Source: Apostichopus japonicus
Taxonomy: Eukaryota; Echinodermata; Holothuroidea; Aspidochirotida; Stichopodidae
Direction: 5' to 3'
DNA: 64,000 nucleotides
Assembly (NCBI RefSeq): GCF_037975245.1
Contig: NC_092567.1
Span: forward strand, 21,490,376 to 21,554,375
Position 1 is the stretch's first letter. The number at the start of each line of letters is the position of its first letter. A program made the translations under genes and the position numbers. The notes below the pieces were generated by a model. It searched no databases and was not told the origin of the DNA. It saw nothing but the letters and a program-made list of their open reading frames with translations. This document shows, piece by piece, positions 38,101-53,100 of the stretch.

Positions 38101-41100
38101 AGGGAGAAACAAATTTCTTTGAAATTACAAAAGGAATTTTTTTTTTTTTAATGCAATCAAACTTTATGTTAGAACAGACTTTTAAACATTGGAGGTGTTA
38201 GATATGATGTGTGTCAACTTCATTCATTTCTCACTTTACCTTTCACTCTTTACGTTACAACTAACAACCTAGTTTTGCAATCTTTTTACAAACAAGGACT
38301 CCCTACTCTGTGTTCCTTTAACACTCTCTTGAATTACTCTTTAATGGCCTCTTTCTTAGACTTCCACTAGGTGCGAAATGAGCCATTCATCCGTCAAGTT
38401 TTGTGTCAAATTTACAACCTCTTGACATTTTGTAAAACTTGTATTAAGTTTGACTTTCAAAAGTTTGGGACAAATTCTCAGGGTTATATACTGGCAACAT
38501 TTAAAGTGTCAGAAATGAAAACATTAAAAAAAAAAAAGAAAAAAAATAGAGAGTAGTGTTGATGTCAAAAATGAAAACAACTTTCGGGTCCTTGGTACCC
38601 TTAGACCAAGGTCCCTTTCAGGTCCTTGGCACATCTCAGACCAGGCAGCTCCTTTCAGGTCCTTGGCACGCCTCAATGAGACCAGAAAGTTCCTGTCAGT
38701 TCCTCTGATTTTCTTTATATCCTCCTTTTTTTTTCAAGGTCATCCAAGAGTTGGCTGCTGAAGATGAAGAGGACACAAAGCCTCTGGCTCTGGAAGGACC
38801 AGAGGTGAAGGTCCTGGCCTTGGAGGGCCCACTTTTTGAGGGAAGGGACGACACGGAAGATGGCCCAGTGTTGGCTCTGGAAGGTCCGTCATCTGGAAAG
38901 CCAAATTCAGAGGAAGGCAACCAGCTTGTATTGGCAGGTAAGTTTGTTTAATTACTGGTTCAATTTTTTAGTAATGTGTTACTGGTTACTAATTAAACTG
39001 CTTAAATTTCTTAGTAATTGGAAGTTGAAATAAAATCGGTTGGGTTAAGATAAAACTGTATTGTGTTGGGTTGTTATTACTGATATCCTGACCAACTCAG
39101 TTTACACTCACAAACAATTGTATAGCCCGGTTTTGACTAACACAGCAACAAGGTTGTCGTAATCATTACTGTGTACTGACACACTAGCTATGAAATTCAT
39201 CCAAGCTTTTGAAGTTACGATGTTTACAAACTAGTCAGATGTGAACCTCTCTTAACCTTTAATGACTTTTAACCTCTATGGGAAACAATAGGGCTCTTTT
39301 ACTCACTAACGTGGATCCACATAAACCATATGAAGTTTATTTAAGCACGGTTTTTGAATGTCAAGTTTACGAGGTTACAGACTTTGAGCTATGATGACCT
39401 CCAATGAGCTCTTTACCTCAGCGAAACATAATTAAGCTTCTTCTTCTCACTAAGGAGACTCTACAGTATGTACACTGAGTATGAAGTTCATCCCAATCTT
39501 TGCTTTCGAAGATACTGGGTCTACAAGGTTTATCAGTCTTTGAGCTCACTACATTTCTTTAATTTTTGACTATTTTTATTTTACCTGAAGACCCCGGTAC
39601 TCTAGAGCCATACATGGAACCAATTCAACGTTTTGAGGAGACGGCCAAACGGTCGGTGAGGGACTTTGAAGAAAGGTTCAATTCGCAACTTCAGGAGTAC
39701 AAGGAAGACTATGAGGAAAACCAAAGGTCAAGGGTCAGGAGAGAGAAGCTGGCAGAGGAAGACAGAGCAAGGAGGAGACGAGAAAATAACGAAGAGCAAC
39801 AAAGACTGGCAGAAAGGAGAATGGTGAGAAGATTCAATTTTTTTTTATAATTACTTGTACGTTTCAGGTGGATTTAACTTCCTCTTACATTTTACTCCTG
39901 CTATTCTTTGGTGATGGTGTTGAGGGAGGGGGTGGAGGAGGGGTGACGGTGGGGTGGGCAGGATGGAGAGGGTAGCAGGGTCAGTCAAGAAATTAGAGAG
40001 CCCTTGTGGATCTGCCTATTACTAGTTCTCACTTAATGATTTAAGAATTACAAAAATTATATGTAATAAAAATAAGTTTTGCTGAGTTATATTTTCTCTG
40101 TTGCAGATCGAACACTCGAAGAAGCAAGAGAAACTAGAAGAAGAGATTGAAATCTCTCGGCAATATCTGGATAAGTATGAGGTCAGTATCGAATCGAGAT
40201 GAAGATGAGGATGAGGATGGGAACTTTCAAGGAGGAGGCTGCACTATATATGGGCTTGAAGAGGGTTAGGGTTGGATGTTTGAAAACGAATATCACATCA
40301 ATGTTTTTTTGGTGACATGAAATTCATTAAACTGTAACTAGGACATGCCAGACTAGTAGTACCTGTCTTCAAATTCACCCCCCACCTTACCCCTACCTTA
40401 CTCCCCACCTTACCCCTACCCTGTCTATCCTGTCCCCTCTGAATTTTTCTCTGGTAACTTCTGTGAATGTCAAAAACAGCATTTATAACACTTTATAGAA
40501 AAAGACTATTACTTCAGGAATGTTGGATGTTAAGGCAACTACTAAAATTCATTTTAGTCAGTCAAAATCTACCTTGGAAGTTTCCCAAGGTGGTAACTTC
40601 TTTCATATTTCCCCTCACATTTGAGAAAAATATGAAATGATTCAGGGTGCTTAATTTCAAAATAGTCATATTTTTGGCCATTTTGTTTATTTACGTGCAA
40701 GGTTTCTAAATTTCTTCTGAAAGATATCCGCAATTTTATATTTTCTCCCAAATTTTTTGGCCGACCCCCAATTTGAATATGTATTTTCTAAAGAATGTTT
40801 TCTATAGAAGTATCAATTAGATGTGACATCTCTTTGATGAACATTTGAATTGATATGAAGCATGTTGAATTTGAAAAATTGAAATAATACTTTCCTGTTC
40901 GCAGAACGACATAAAAACTTTGGACGCAAAGACAAAAGAAGAGAAACTTGCTTTTCTGGAAGAACGGCTGGAATACCAGAAACTATTGGCCGAGAAAATG
41001 TCTCAATCAGCCCTGAAGATACAATCTGTTTACCGTTCGTACAGGTGAGCGACTGTTACGACCAATTTTCTGTACAACCATCAATAATAAAGTTGAAAGT

Positions 41101-44100
41101 TTGTAAGCTAAGCCGGTCACACGTTGCACGACCAGACTCGATTCGCATTGACCAGACTCAAATTGACCATTGTGACCTAGTTTTCCATAGTTGAAACCTC
41201 AACCGTGGAAAGATTCTAACCAAGTTGATGCCAACTCTAGGCTTGCCTGTCAAAAACAAAAAGATTTTTAATGAAACAGTCCTTTTCCTGTTGAAAGATC
41301 ACCTCATGGAAAACACAAAAAATAATTAACAACTTTTGGTAGATTAAACAAAAACCCAACAAACCGATTTTCTGTTATACAGGCTCTCTAGTGGATAGCA
41401 GTTTGCTAATAGTTTTATTTTATTTTGAAAAAAAAGGGTTTGAAGAGTATAAACATGGATTTATTGGACTGATTGGCATAAAGTACATAGTGGATTTCCT
41501 TTTTTCGTAACCTTTGCCTACTTTTGGAATCCCTCCTTCAGTTTTAACCAACTTCCACAACCAGGTAGTGTAATCCAAAGTCTTTGATTAATATTTTACA
41601 GTATTATGAATAAACAAAAAGACTGGCTTTACAACATAGTCACCTTTTACATTTCAATAAAATGTTGCCAAAGAGTTTAGTCATACAAGTGGAGGGATTT
41701 TAATTTGACAAAGAACCAGACCGTGTAGATAAATGTCAGTTATTTTCATTGCTTAGTTTACCACACAAATGCAAACAATCTTATAAGTTGGAAAATCGAA
41801 GAAAATCAGTTTGTCGGTTTTGTGTAATCTACCAAAGTTTGGTAATTGTTTTTATTATAAGGTGGTCTTTTAACAGGAAAATGACTGTTTGGTTAAGAAA
41901 TTCGGTTGCCCTGGGTTACACATTCAATCTCTCTGTCATTATTAGGTTGTTGATCTAACTACAAACTGGAGACAGAGGTCTATTTTTCATAAATGAAAGA
42001 TTTTGCTCTAATACTGAGTAAATCTATTTTCTAATTATTGAGTCGTTTTTTATTGTGTTTTTCTTTTGTCATATCCTGTTTGTCAAGCTAGCCTGCAAGG
42101 AAGAAAGATTTAATTGAAAGGAAAGTAAATATATCTAACCTGAACTTGTTCAAGTACTGTCTGAAACGGTCAAAACTTGTAGCCGTGACCAGTAACCGAT
42201 GGAAAAGAAAAAAAGAGAACAATATTAGTGAAGGTCATTGGGAACTGTTTATTGATTGGTTTTTTCAGGCAGTTAATGCTGAAAGCAATTGAAACTGTCA
42301 ATTTTCACTTATCAAAATAAGATTAATCAATAGGTATATCCCAAGAAAGTGTTTACAAGGGAGAATTGTAATTGTTACCTCTTTGTTGTTGGTTTTGGGA
42401 GCATGCTTGAAGTGATTATTTTTGTTTTTAAGTTCTACAAGGTCAAGTGGTGTTAGTTGTTCCTATAAACATTGATTGATATGTCAGTATTAAGTAGATT
42501 TTAGTATTAAGTAGATTTTTTTTTCATGGTCAAATTAGTTGTTTGGGATTGACCAGAATACCCAGTGGTCATATTCAGTTCTCTTCTATGGTGGGATGAG
42601 GGGGGGTGCAAGGGGGGGGCAAGAGAAATGTAGAATATCAGTGGTTCTTTGGAAGGAGAAAGGCATTGCATGGTTTTAGAAGGAGTATTCTCTTCTGTGG
42701 TTGTTTTTTCCCTCACTCATAAATGTTTACATTTTCCAGGGCAAGGAAGCCATTCTTGAAGAAGTTGAGACGGATCAAAGAAGACGTTAAGAAAAAGATG
42801 GCCGACAAGAGACAGATGGAGGTAGCAGCTCAGAGGAAACTGGAAGAGCAGAGGAAGAAGAAGGAACGAGATGAGAAACGGAGGAGAGAAGATGACGAGA
42901 GGAGGAAGATGGAAGAAGAATTGAAAGAGAAAGCGGAGGAGGAGAGGAAGAAACGAGAAAGAGAGGAACAAGAGAAACAAGAGAGGAAAAGACGAGAGGC
43001 AGAGGAAAAGGAAAAGAAGAGGAAAGAAGAAGAACGGATAGAGCAGGAGAAGAGGATGATGGAAGAGAAAGCTAATGAGATACTGGCTAAGATTATGAAA
43101 GAGAAGGAATCAGGGGAGGTTGTGGGGCAGGCAGGTGAGGGGGAGGGGGAGGGACAAGCTGGCCAGGGGGAGGGACAAGCTGGCCAGGGGAAGGGCCAAG
43201 CTGGCCAGGGGGAGGGACAAGCTGGCCAGAGGGTGGAACAGTTAGCCAACAGGGATGTGAGCCTTGAGGTGGAACAAAGTCCGGGACAGGAGACAGGTCT
43301 GGAGGTGGGACTAGAAGCAGGGCGAGAGGTGAGGTTGGAGGCAGGAGCGACCAAGATACAACCTGCCGTTAAAGTTAATATAATGGCATCAGAATTTATT
43401 AATATTCATGACATTAATAGTAACTCACAACAGACTAGTGAGTTGACTGCAATGAGGAACGAAGGTACGAGAATGGAGTCTGTAGTAAATAGTACGGTGG
43501 TTGATGAATCTGACATGTCCAGGGATGGTACTTTGGATGCTATGAATATTCATAGGACTAATGATTATTCAGTTGGGAAGCAGAGGGAATTGGAAAAGGA
43601 AGATATGTCGGCTTCCCCGTCTTTAAAACCGTCGGTGAATGTGGCTAAAAGAGATAAAGCAACATCTCAACGTTATCAGGAAAATCAAGTTTCTTCTTAT
43701 AACAGAGAAGGAGAGAGCTCACCTGAAGGTAAGATACCCAAGACCACTAATGACACTCAGAAACTAATTGAAGCACCTAATGAATATTCACCAACCATGG
43801 AGTGTATTTCAGATGGTAACCAGCCAATGAAAGTCGATGATATGAATTATTCATTAGCTTCTAATCCGGGGACAGCACTGGCAGGGAAGGAACAATGTGA
43901 ATATTCATCGGTAAATGAATATATTGAAAAAGTGCAATTTGAAGTAGGAACAAATCCGCTCATCAACAATTCAAAGTCCATGAAAGAGTTAACCTTTATG
44001 GAGAACAAATTATCAGAGAGAAATGGGTCTGATTTAGATCAAGGTCTGTCGGTCGACAAACAAGGCGGTCAGAGGGCAGGCGATGATTTATCTGGCCAAG

Positions 44101-47100
44101 GGAAGGGGTCAGGAGAGGATGGCCGCAAAGAGGGTGTTCCATCAGAAATTTCTCAGAGTGAGATGGAGCATGAAATAGGTGATGAAGGAAAAGATGGTGC
44201 TTCCATCGATAAAGGAAAAAGAGGGGTACTAAATTCAGAAACGGGGGACGAAGAAGTCACATCCCCAAGAAAGGCAGTCGTGGCTGAAAAAGGAAACCTA
44301 CCAGAGGAATTGGAAAAAGCAAGGAGACAGTGGATGGAAACATCTACATCATTCAGGTAAATGGTGTGAACAGCAAGAACTTCTGCAAAAGGATGTTTTA
44401 ACATTTTAACAGTATTTTTGGTTTCACTTAGTTTTGAGATTCATAAGGACCAGGCAAACATAACATTGCCTGTATCAAGAAATATTATAGTTAATGGTCT
44501 TTCAAAGCAACATTCACATCTTGATTTTAAGGAGCACATAAAATGTCACAGATTAAAAATGAACATATTCTAAGCTACTTTAAAGGAGCAGTCAGGATAT
44601 CATCAGGCTTCAAGAAGCAAGCTTAGACAGTTCACAAAACAAAGACCATATCAATCAAAAATATATCTTTCAAAGTAGCTTTCAGGGGGTGTGTTGGGCT
44701 TAAAGACTCAGTGGTATATACAACATTGGCCATATCAAGCAAGAACCTTTCTTTAAGCTCCTTTAAAGCAGCATTCAGATATTCATTTACATTCAGGACT
44801 CATACATCTACACCTACACGCCATTGGCTCTATCAAACAAGAATCTAAGCTCCTTTAAAGTAGCATTCATGTGGCTTGTCAAAACATTGACAAATTTGTT
44901 AACTCTTTCTTCATTCTAATTTTTGACCAGAACAATATTTAACGAAACCTTTTTCAACCACAAGGGCTATGTTACATGTTATGAATTTCTACACAAGAAT
45001 ACCTATTTTATGTGATATAAAAGTTGTCAAACCATGGAATTCCACTTCATTTCACATTTAGCCTCAAAACTGTTGATAAAATTTCATTGGTTTCCTATTT
45101 GTTCCTTATGACAGCAAACAGCTTATAAAAGCAAAGGATCGGTTGAGAAACCTGGAGAAAGAAAAGAGAAAATACTTGAGAAGACCATCAGCCTTAAAGA
45201 AGATGGCTGCCATATCTGAAGAAAAACTACTTGAAACAAGTCTTGTTGCATTGACTCTAGCTGAGGTTTGTTGCTATGTTTGTATTTGATATCCATTTCT
45301 GCATTCAAATCTAAGTAAAGACCAACCAGCACCTACCCTGTGGCCTTTACAGGTGGTTAGTTTTACTAATTACATCTGTCATAAAGTTCTGTTTCCAACT
45401 TGAATCTGTTTCTTGAGACCTGGCAAATTTTGAAAGCTCTCTAGCAAGTTTTTCCCAACTTCTGAAAGATAAATTGATTCAGCTACTACAGCAGCTGTTA
45501 AAAGTATTTGCTGAAAGGTAACCATATGTATCTATGAGATCTTGAATCCCGTTCTTGAAACCTGGCAAGTTTTTAAAGATTTGGAGAAGAAAATTTCCAA
45601 CTGTCCAAAGAATAAAAAATCGTATCTTTTATCAAATTTAAACATTCAGTGACTGTAAACAGCTAACAAACTTCACTGAAATTGATAAAGTATGAACAAT
45701 GTGGTTCAGTGGCTCAACGATGAATTTCCAACTTTTGGTAATCGTCGTCATTTAGCTGGACAGGATTTGTACTTAATTGTCGTCATTTGATTGTTTGTTG
45801 TTATCTTTCATTGGTAAAAAAACTGGGGGGGGTTCCCCTCTCAAGATCCCTTGTTAAGGTTCTGTTGAACTTTTCAGGAAATAGCGTGAGTTGTTTTATT
45901 GTCAATATGTTTATGTAGGAACCCCCAGCAAACAAGAAAAGTTCAAGGACTTTAGGAGGAAGTACTGGACCTTTTTTTTTTTAATAATCAAATATTACAT
46001 TTGGGGCAACTGAGTTGTTCAGAAACCCCTTAGTAGATAAAAAAATATTTGCCAACTTGTCGTAAGAAAAACAGTACAATACCTCCCTGCAAACTAACAT
46101 CACAGTCATGGCAGTTCTGTATGTGCTTGGATGTATGAAGTGTTCTCAGAATAAATTAAATTATTTTAATCTTGATTAATAACAACAATAATAATAAACA
46201 ACAAAGATTTATAATGCCCTCGTATCCACCCAGAAAGACGATACACAATATTAACACGTAATTGATTATTGTGTTAAATATATAGCAAGCATCATTGTCA
46301 AAGGACAACATCACTTGTATTGAAGTTGAAAACAAGGAGAAGCGGCCCCCCCCCGCCCCCAACAATATTTTGGTTCCAGATTCAAAACCCACACCACCAA
46401 CCAGATCCTCTTTAACCCAATCAAAATTGTCTTGTTGTGAGGAATCTTCCTTGGAATTTGTGATTCTCCGAGAATGTTCTCTCTATGGTTTTAAAACAAC
46501 ATCAATCCCCATAGCCACACTACAACGCTCGATGAAAAATGGGAGTGCCTGCACCTCTCTCAGTATTTTATTTTGAGAAAGTGGGAAGATCGATGCCGAG
46601 GTACCCTCTCGTCCATCCGATGGGGACATTAAATAGCCGTCCAGGGTTCAAGATGGGTGCGACATTGACTTGCAGGTCTTTGTCATTATTCTCTGAACAC
46701 TCATTGCAAAGAGAAGGTTTGATATAAGCCTCTGTACATTCACCATTTTCACACATAGATAAGGATTTGAAATCAGCCTCTGTTGGCTTCCAAACACTTG
46801 GTGGTGAAAAAAATATATATAAAAAAAGATGGTGCTTCCATCGATAAAGGAAAAAGAATATTCAGAATTAAAAAATTAATTAATTTAATTAATTAATTAA
46901 TTAATTAAAAATTTTTAAACCAAACTCAAACTATATATCCATTTCCTGTTCTTAAAGTTGTTTTTGGACTATTCATTGGAGCGAGTCGATATAACCCCTT
47001 TTAATTTGCTCAAGTTTTAGCTATTCTGATTTATAGTGACTGATCGGTGTTTTTTTCTAGTTTTCAATAGTGTTTTGCTTGAACAGGAAAAAAAAAGGCC

Positions 47101-50100
47101 ACAGGGGTTTCGTATTGCTTGTCTTGTCAAATGCAAAGTTTCCTTTCTTTTCTGTGGAATCAATGGCCCAATCATCTTTAGACAATAAAAGTGCCGTGTA
47201 TCGTCTGAATTATTGACGGTGGCTTTTGATGTGGTAGGAGCCATTGTTAGTCAGAAAAGTACAGATGAACTATTAGCAGATAGGACCCCCCCCCCCTCCA
47301 GACTGCTAGTAATTGGTATTTACCATACACATTTATATGTTGCCATGGAAACGTTTCAATAAATGATACAAGTTTTGTCATAAATTGAATGAATGGTAAA
47401 AGGAACACAAACAAGTATTGCTTCTTTTCTTTTTTTTTTCCTTCTTTTTTTTTTCCATTTTTTTTTTTTCATTTGAAAAGTTGAATGTACTTGGCAAGTT
47501 CTGGAGCCAAAATTTAAAGGGTACAAATTCATTTTGAATTTGTCCTTGATGGTGTACCTGATAAAAGACTTAAAAAGGAAAAACAGTGACATAGCTAATA
47601 GCCTTTATGTCTTGATAACTGGACTATAGGGAAGTGTTTTGTATTCATTCCTTGAAATTTTTTGCCTGTCTGCTTTAATGGTAAAGGAATTCACGGGTCT
47701 AACAAAATCAAGAAAATTGATGAAACAGTTATACCCAGGTCTGATGACTCTTTTACCTCTAAATTTTGATTTTGAATACAATAATCCTTCTCTGCTCTTA
47801 TGGGGTACCCCCCTGTCGTTGGAAGCAAATTTGCCACTTGAACCGGTGCTATGGTCAAGTGGGTGTAGAAGCATGGAAACCAAGCAACTTGGAGGTTTCA
47901 GGTTCAAGCCCTAGCCAGCCAAAGTATGGCAGGTTTGTCTACCAGGAAAAATCCACAAGTTGCCATCTGAAATGGTCTACCAAACTTGAAAACAAACAAA
48001 AATATAGAAAATGAGCTAAACTCTGTCAAATCTGAATGGCTACCCCGACGTGAAGAGTAGTATATAAGGTGTAAAGCCATTTGGCCTCTCCCAACATGTA
48101 GATGCTAAGCATGGTAACATTTTGTGATTTTACAACCTAATGGCATAGACTGTCTCTTCCAGCAAGTTTAACATACATGACCTGCAATAAACATCAAGCA
48201 AGCTGTGTTACTTGTCTCAAATGGTTCGTTGTTACCCTAAAGAAGGGGAAAATTATCAATTGAAGTCCAAAACAACCCCCCCCCCCCACCTTGTCTTGGG
48301 TTCAAAACAAGTGTATAGTTACAGCTTCAGGTATACAATGTGAATTGTCTATAGTCCCTTCGTGTCTCATTAATAATGTTTAAATCTGCATATATATAGT
48401 CAGCGACATAAATAAGTGGAGGCATATCACCCAATCTATATAAAATACAAATCACTCGAAATGGAGAATTTCTATTCACATAGCAGGCAAGACAGGTGCA
48501 ACAGTAAGGTATGCTAAATGAAGGAAAAAAAGTCTTTGCCTGCCTGACGATGTTAAATGCATCCTGTATTACATATACAACATCCAACCTTGATCCTAAT
48601 CTATGTGTTAGATGACTCCATAGGAATGCCAGGGTCGGTCTCACTGATGTCCAAAGGGGGCGAGGGTGGTCCATGACTGCAAATGTAAATCATTCATGGG
48701 CAAGAAGTTACATTAATTACTTAACGAGAGGATTGTCTGATCAATTAGAAATCCTAAAGCATTTCTTCTATTTGACAAGAGTTCGTTCATTTTTGTCCTG
48801 GTGGAGTGCATGGCCTTTAATTTTGTTTTCAATGGGTGGATCTTTTTTTGTTGTGTTTGTTACTTTTCTCGGGTATGTGTCAGGTTCGGGCTTGCAAAGA
48901 ATAACAAACCTATCAAACTAGGGAAAGTTACAGAGCTTTCGATGAACCCTTGTCAACATTTTTCTAGGTTATTTTGTTAGAACTGCCCCATTTCTACATT
49001 GAAATTGTGGCAAACTATAATATTTTTTTTTTACTCTAAAATGCACGATTTTCTTAACGTCCTTGTTTACCAAACAGGTGACAACGGTTGAGCTTGTCAA
49101 CCTACCGGGGTGTACTTTGAAGACTTTGAATGAGTGCCCCAGATTGAACACAATCAGGTGCCGGTCATCAGCGATCCAGGGTTTAGAAGGTTTCGACAAC
49201 TCACCAGATGTGACTTTCATAGATTTTAAGGTTGGGTTTTGTTATAGTTATCAAATTTTTAAATTTTGAATTCATAATTTTTTTTTTTTCAACAATTTAC
49301 GTAAAGGTCATCCAAGTTTGAAAAAATACAATATGATTGTTGCTGAAAATTGTTTTGAAACTAAATTAAAGAAGTCTGAGCAATGAAGTGTTTGAGAACT
49401 ATGGTTTCAGTTTTAAAATCTAGGAGGGTGTCTTAGTTTGATCAATTCCAAAAAAAATTAGTTGGAGTAATATTCCACAGGTTTTTCAAAACTGTTGGCG
49501 GAAAACAAAGACCAGCTTTTAGATATAACTAGCCTAAGATTAAATGATTTACCTGCCATCTCTAATCGATAAACTATTGGTGTTCAGAACCTGCGCTGCT
49601 TCACACTGGACTCGACAGCATTCGATTTGCCGAGGATCTGACTTCACGAGCGGGCAGGTTTGCAAGATTTCGACAGAGGCGTAAGCTGAGGGTGATAATT
49701 AGCAGCCGATAGAAAGGTTTTGTTCTTTGGAGCTAGCAGGCTTAGGCCACCTGCAATCAAGCTTAGGCCACCTGCAATCAAGCTTAGGCCACCTGTAATC
49801 AAGCTAAGGCCACCTGCAATCAAGCTTGGGCCACCTGCAATCAAGCTTGGGCCACCTGCAATCAAGCTTGGGCCACCTGCAATCAAGCTTAGGCCACCTG
49901 CAATCAAGCTAAGGCCACCTGCAATCAAGCTTGGACCACCTGCAATCAAGCTTGGGCCACCTGCAATCACGCTTGGGCCACCTGCAATCAAGCTTAGGCC
50001 ACCTGCAATCAAGCTAAGGCCACCTGCAATCAAGCTTAGGCCACCTGCAATCTTAAGCGCTGTTGTCACAGAGGGAAGCTGCAGCAGTTAAACAGCAAAA

Positions 50101-53100
50101 CTGAATCAGTATCACACAAATGGAGATAATCCAAGCAGTCATGCCTACTATGTGTGAAACTGTACAGCACTGCAAAGCACTGCAGCCTACACAGCCTGGC
50201 TGCAGGATGCTGCAGCCCATTCAGTATCCTACTTTTGACACAGTACCTTAATTGCATGATATGGTTTAATACGGTCTCTAAAATGAAGATATGTCAAAAA
50301 GCCTTTTTTTCAATTTTTCATTTATCTCTCAGGGTAACCAGTTAGCCAGTGTCAACTGCAGGGATTTACAGGACCTAACGTACTTGGATTTATCCAGTAA
50401 TAAACTTTCCTCCGTTCATGGACTGGAAGGTTGTTCTTCACTGAAGTGGTTAGACCTCTCTAATAACAAAATCAGCCGTCTGGGTAAGTTCATTCAGAGG
50501 ATTTCTCCTTCTGTGAGAGATGATGTATCTCGTCACTGGTTAATTGAAGGGAAGGAGGGAGGGGAGGGGGTGGGGTGTTGGTAAATCAGCTTGGGACCAG
50601 TGCGCTGCTGGGTCTGAGGTGCATAAAACATTGTCAAGTTGCAGCGCCAAAGGTACGTATATCCTTTTTGAATGGCCAGGTGCCACGAGTGGGTTCCCTG
50701 AGTGGGTAGCAATTTATGCCCCCTCTTGGTTCTCATTTTCTTGAATTTATTTTGTTGATTTCAGATGGTGTGGAATACCTTCTCCTTCTCTCACATCTTG
50801 ATGTCAGTAACAATCAGCTGATTAACTGTCAGAGTCTGTCTTCGTTAGTTCATCTCGTCTCTCTGAACCTCTCCAACAATCACCTCTCCACCGTACCGGA
50901 ACTCGATTCGTGTCCGTTACTCCAGAGTTTGAACTTTGCCAACAATTCCATTTCAGAGGTAGTGCGTCTTGTTCCTCTGTGAATACAGTTTGTGTTATTA
51001 TATGTGCATGTATGTGTGTGTGTATCTGTATAAAACAATATCAACCGTTCAGGAACTATTGTTTTAGGATAGTGTTAACCCTCTTTATGTATCTAATATT
51101 CTATTTTCATAAGTCATAATCTTAGTAAAATTAGCTTTGCGTCTTTCTTTCTTCCAAACAAATCTCCATTTTTTCGTCAAGTACCAGTAGGTTTAGTTTT
51201 TTGTCCAATGGATTCACGGAATTTTTTTTAAATTAGTGCCTTTCAATGGCACTGTGTACAAGATCCTATGTATCAAATGCATTAGTGTTTGACTTATGAG
51301 GTTCAATGATATGGCAGTTTTCAGCATTTTTGGACACACATAGCATAAAAAAGCAACGTTAGCATGTTACATTTCATTACAAAAGCCATATCTTTGAATA
51401 AAAATAAAGGCAGTTTACAAAACAACAATGCTGATTTTGTTATTTTTTCTTTCTTATCTGGCCCTGGATTTGTTCACTGAATCATAACCTATAATGTATT
51501 GCCATAACTTAGCCCTCATTTTGTACTCCTATTTGTGGTATTTTGGTCTTTGGAATACAAACTTGTTTTTGCTACAGTCCATTTTACCTCCCAGCATAAT
51601 TTTTCTTGTAAATATCTGCATGCTGCTTTAAATTACAGGCTCAGTTTGAAAAAAAAAACAATCCAAAAATTTGATAATTTCATTATATAAGATTTATTAT
51701 CATATTATCAAATTTTGCAGTTTCCATCTTTATCCAATCATGTCATGGTGATTGAGCTTCTCCTTGACAACAACAGCCTCATCTCCATGGAAACCATGAA
51801 GTTGTCATGGTTACCGAGGCTGGAATACCTGTCACTTGCTCAGAATAGGTTTGTATGATTTTATATGATAAACTTATTAACTTCAATCTCTCTGATAGAT
51901 ACATTATACTCAGATTTTCTAAAATGAATTTTTGGAGCAAATAATTGAAGGAAAAATTTGTGATAAAAAGGAAAAAATTCCCATACAGAGAGTCCCCAAT
52001 ATGGAAGATGGGAAATAAGAAAATTTCATGACAAAAAAAAGGAGGTGGGGATGGGGAAATTTGTGCCATTTTAAGTAATGTGAGAAGAAAACCGTAGCTT
52101 TCATAAGGAACACTGTAGTACTGAGTAAGTGGTAAACATTAGATTTCTATTATCTTAGTAACGATACAAAACCATCTACTAGGAAGAATTTCTCAAGGTT
52201 CCATTTTAATGGATGACTTTAGACAAAAACATAATTTTGAATGTTGTAACCTGTTAAAAGACACTTCTCTCTGTCCAGGTTGTATTTTGATAGTACCTTT
52301 AATTTTTGCGGTCTGACCCTTTAAACAGCTGAGGTCAATCAATTAAAGTGACTGGAGTATAAAGTCTATTTTACACAGAGCATTAGGTCAGTTCCTCTGT
52401 TGCTATGCAAAACTGACATGTTTAGAAAGTGTTTCTAGTTTTTCAAGAATAAATGGTGTAAAATGGATGCCCTGTTATTCAAAGTTAAAAGAACATGTGC
52501 TGGATGACTCTGAATTGTTGTTAGCATTTAAGAAACAATGATTTAACATTAATCTTAGGTCCTCACAGATGAGCAGACGACATCTTAAATTTAGCCTTAA
52601 AGGAGCATTCCAGTGATTATGCATATTTTGAAGGTGATTATCTCGTAAACTGGAATAGCCCAATAGAAACGTTTCTAGCACTTAAATGTTCCTTTTTTCC
52701 TTGGATTATATAATATCAAGACTATAAACTAAGTCTTCCTTTAATAATGTTTGCTCTGTATCCCGGCAATCAATGTTTACTGTTTTTGGTTTGCTGTCGC
52801 ACTGTTTGTGTCTCTGCGCCATGAGCATCTTTCTTGAGGGATACCAGCGCATTAAAATGTCAATTATTATTATTTTTATTATCATTCGTTCCACTCTTCA
52901 TAATTTCCTTCTCTCTAACAATTCTGACTTTCCACAGCCTGTCGATCATTCCAGTTTTGAACTTTGCTTTCAGTCTGAAGAAATTAGATCTAAGGAATAA
53001 CTACATAACAGGTTTGAAAAATGCTCCTTTCTTCAACTTCATTGGTCAGTTATAGTAGTACTTCACACTGTCCTTTTTATTCCTGCCATTTCACAAACAC

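Noticed and set aside
42830-43354. Minus-strand open frame of 174 codons opposite lrriq1 exon 8
   Set aside because: Ser/Phe/Leu-rich shadow of the Glu/Lys/Arg coiled-coil coding strand; no independent support.
49644-50091. Open frames of over 120 codons on both strands
   Set aside because: Produced by the 21-bp minisatellite, which never shifts frame; it lies in an lrriq1 intron.
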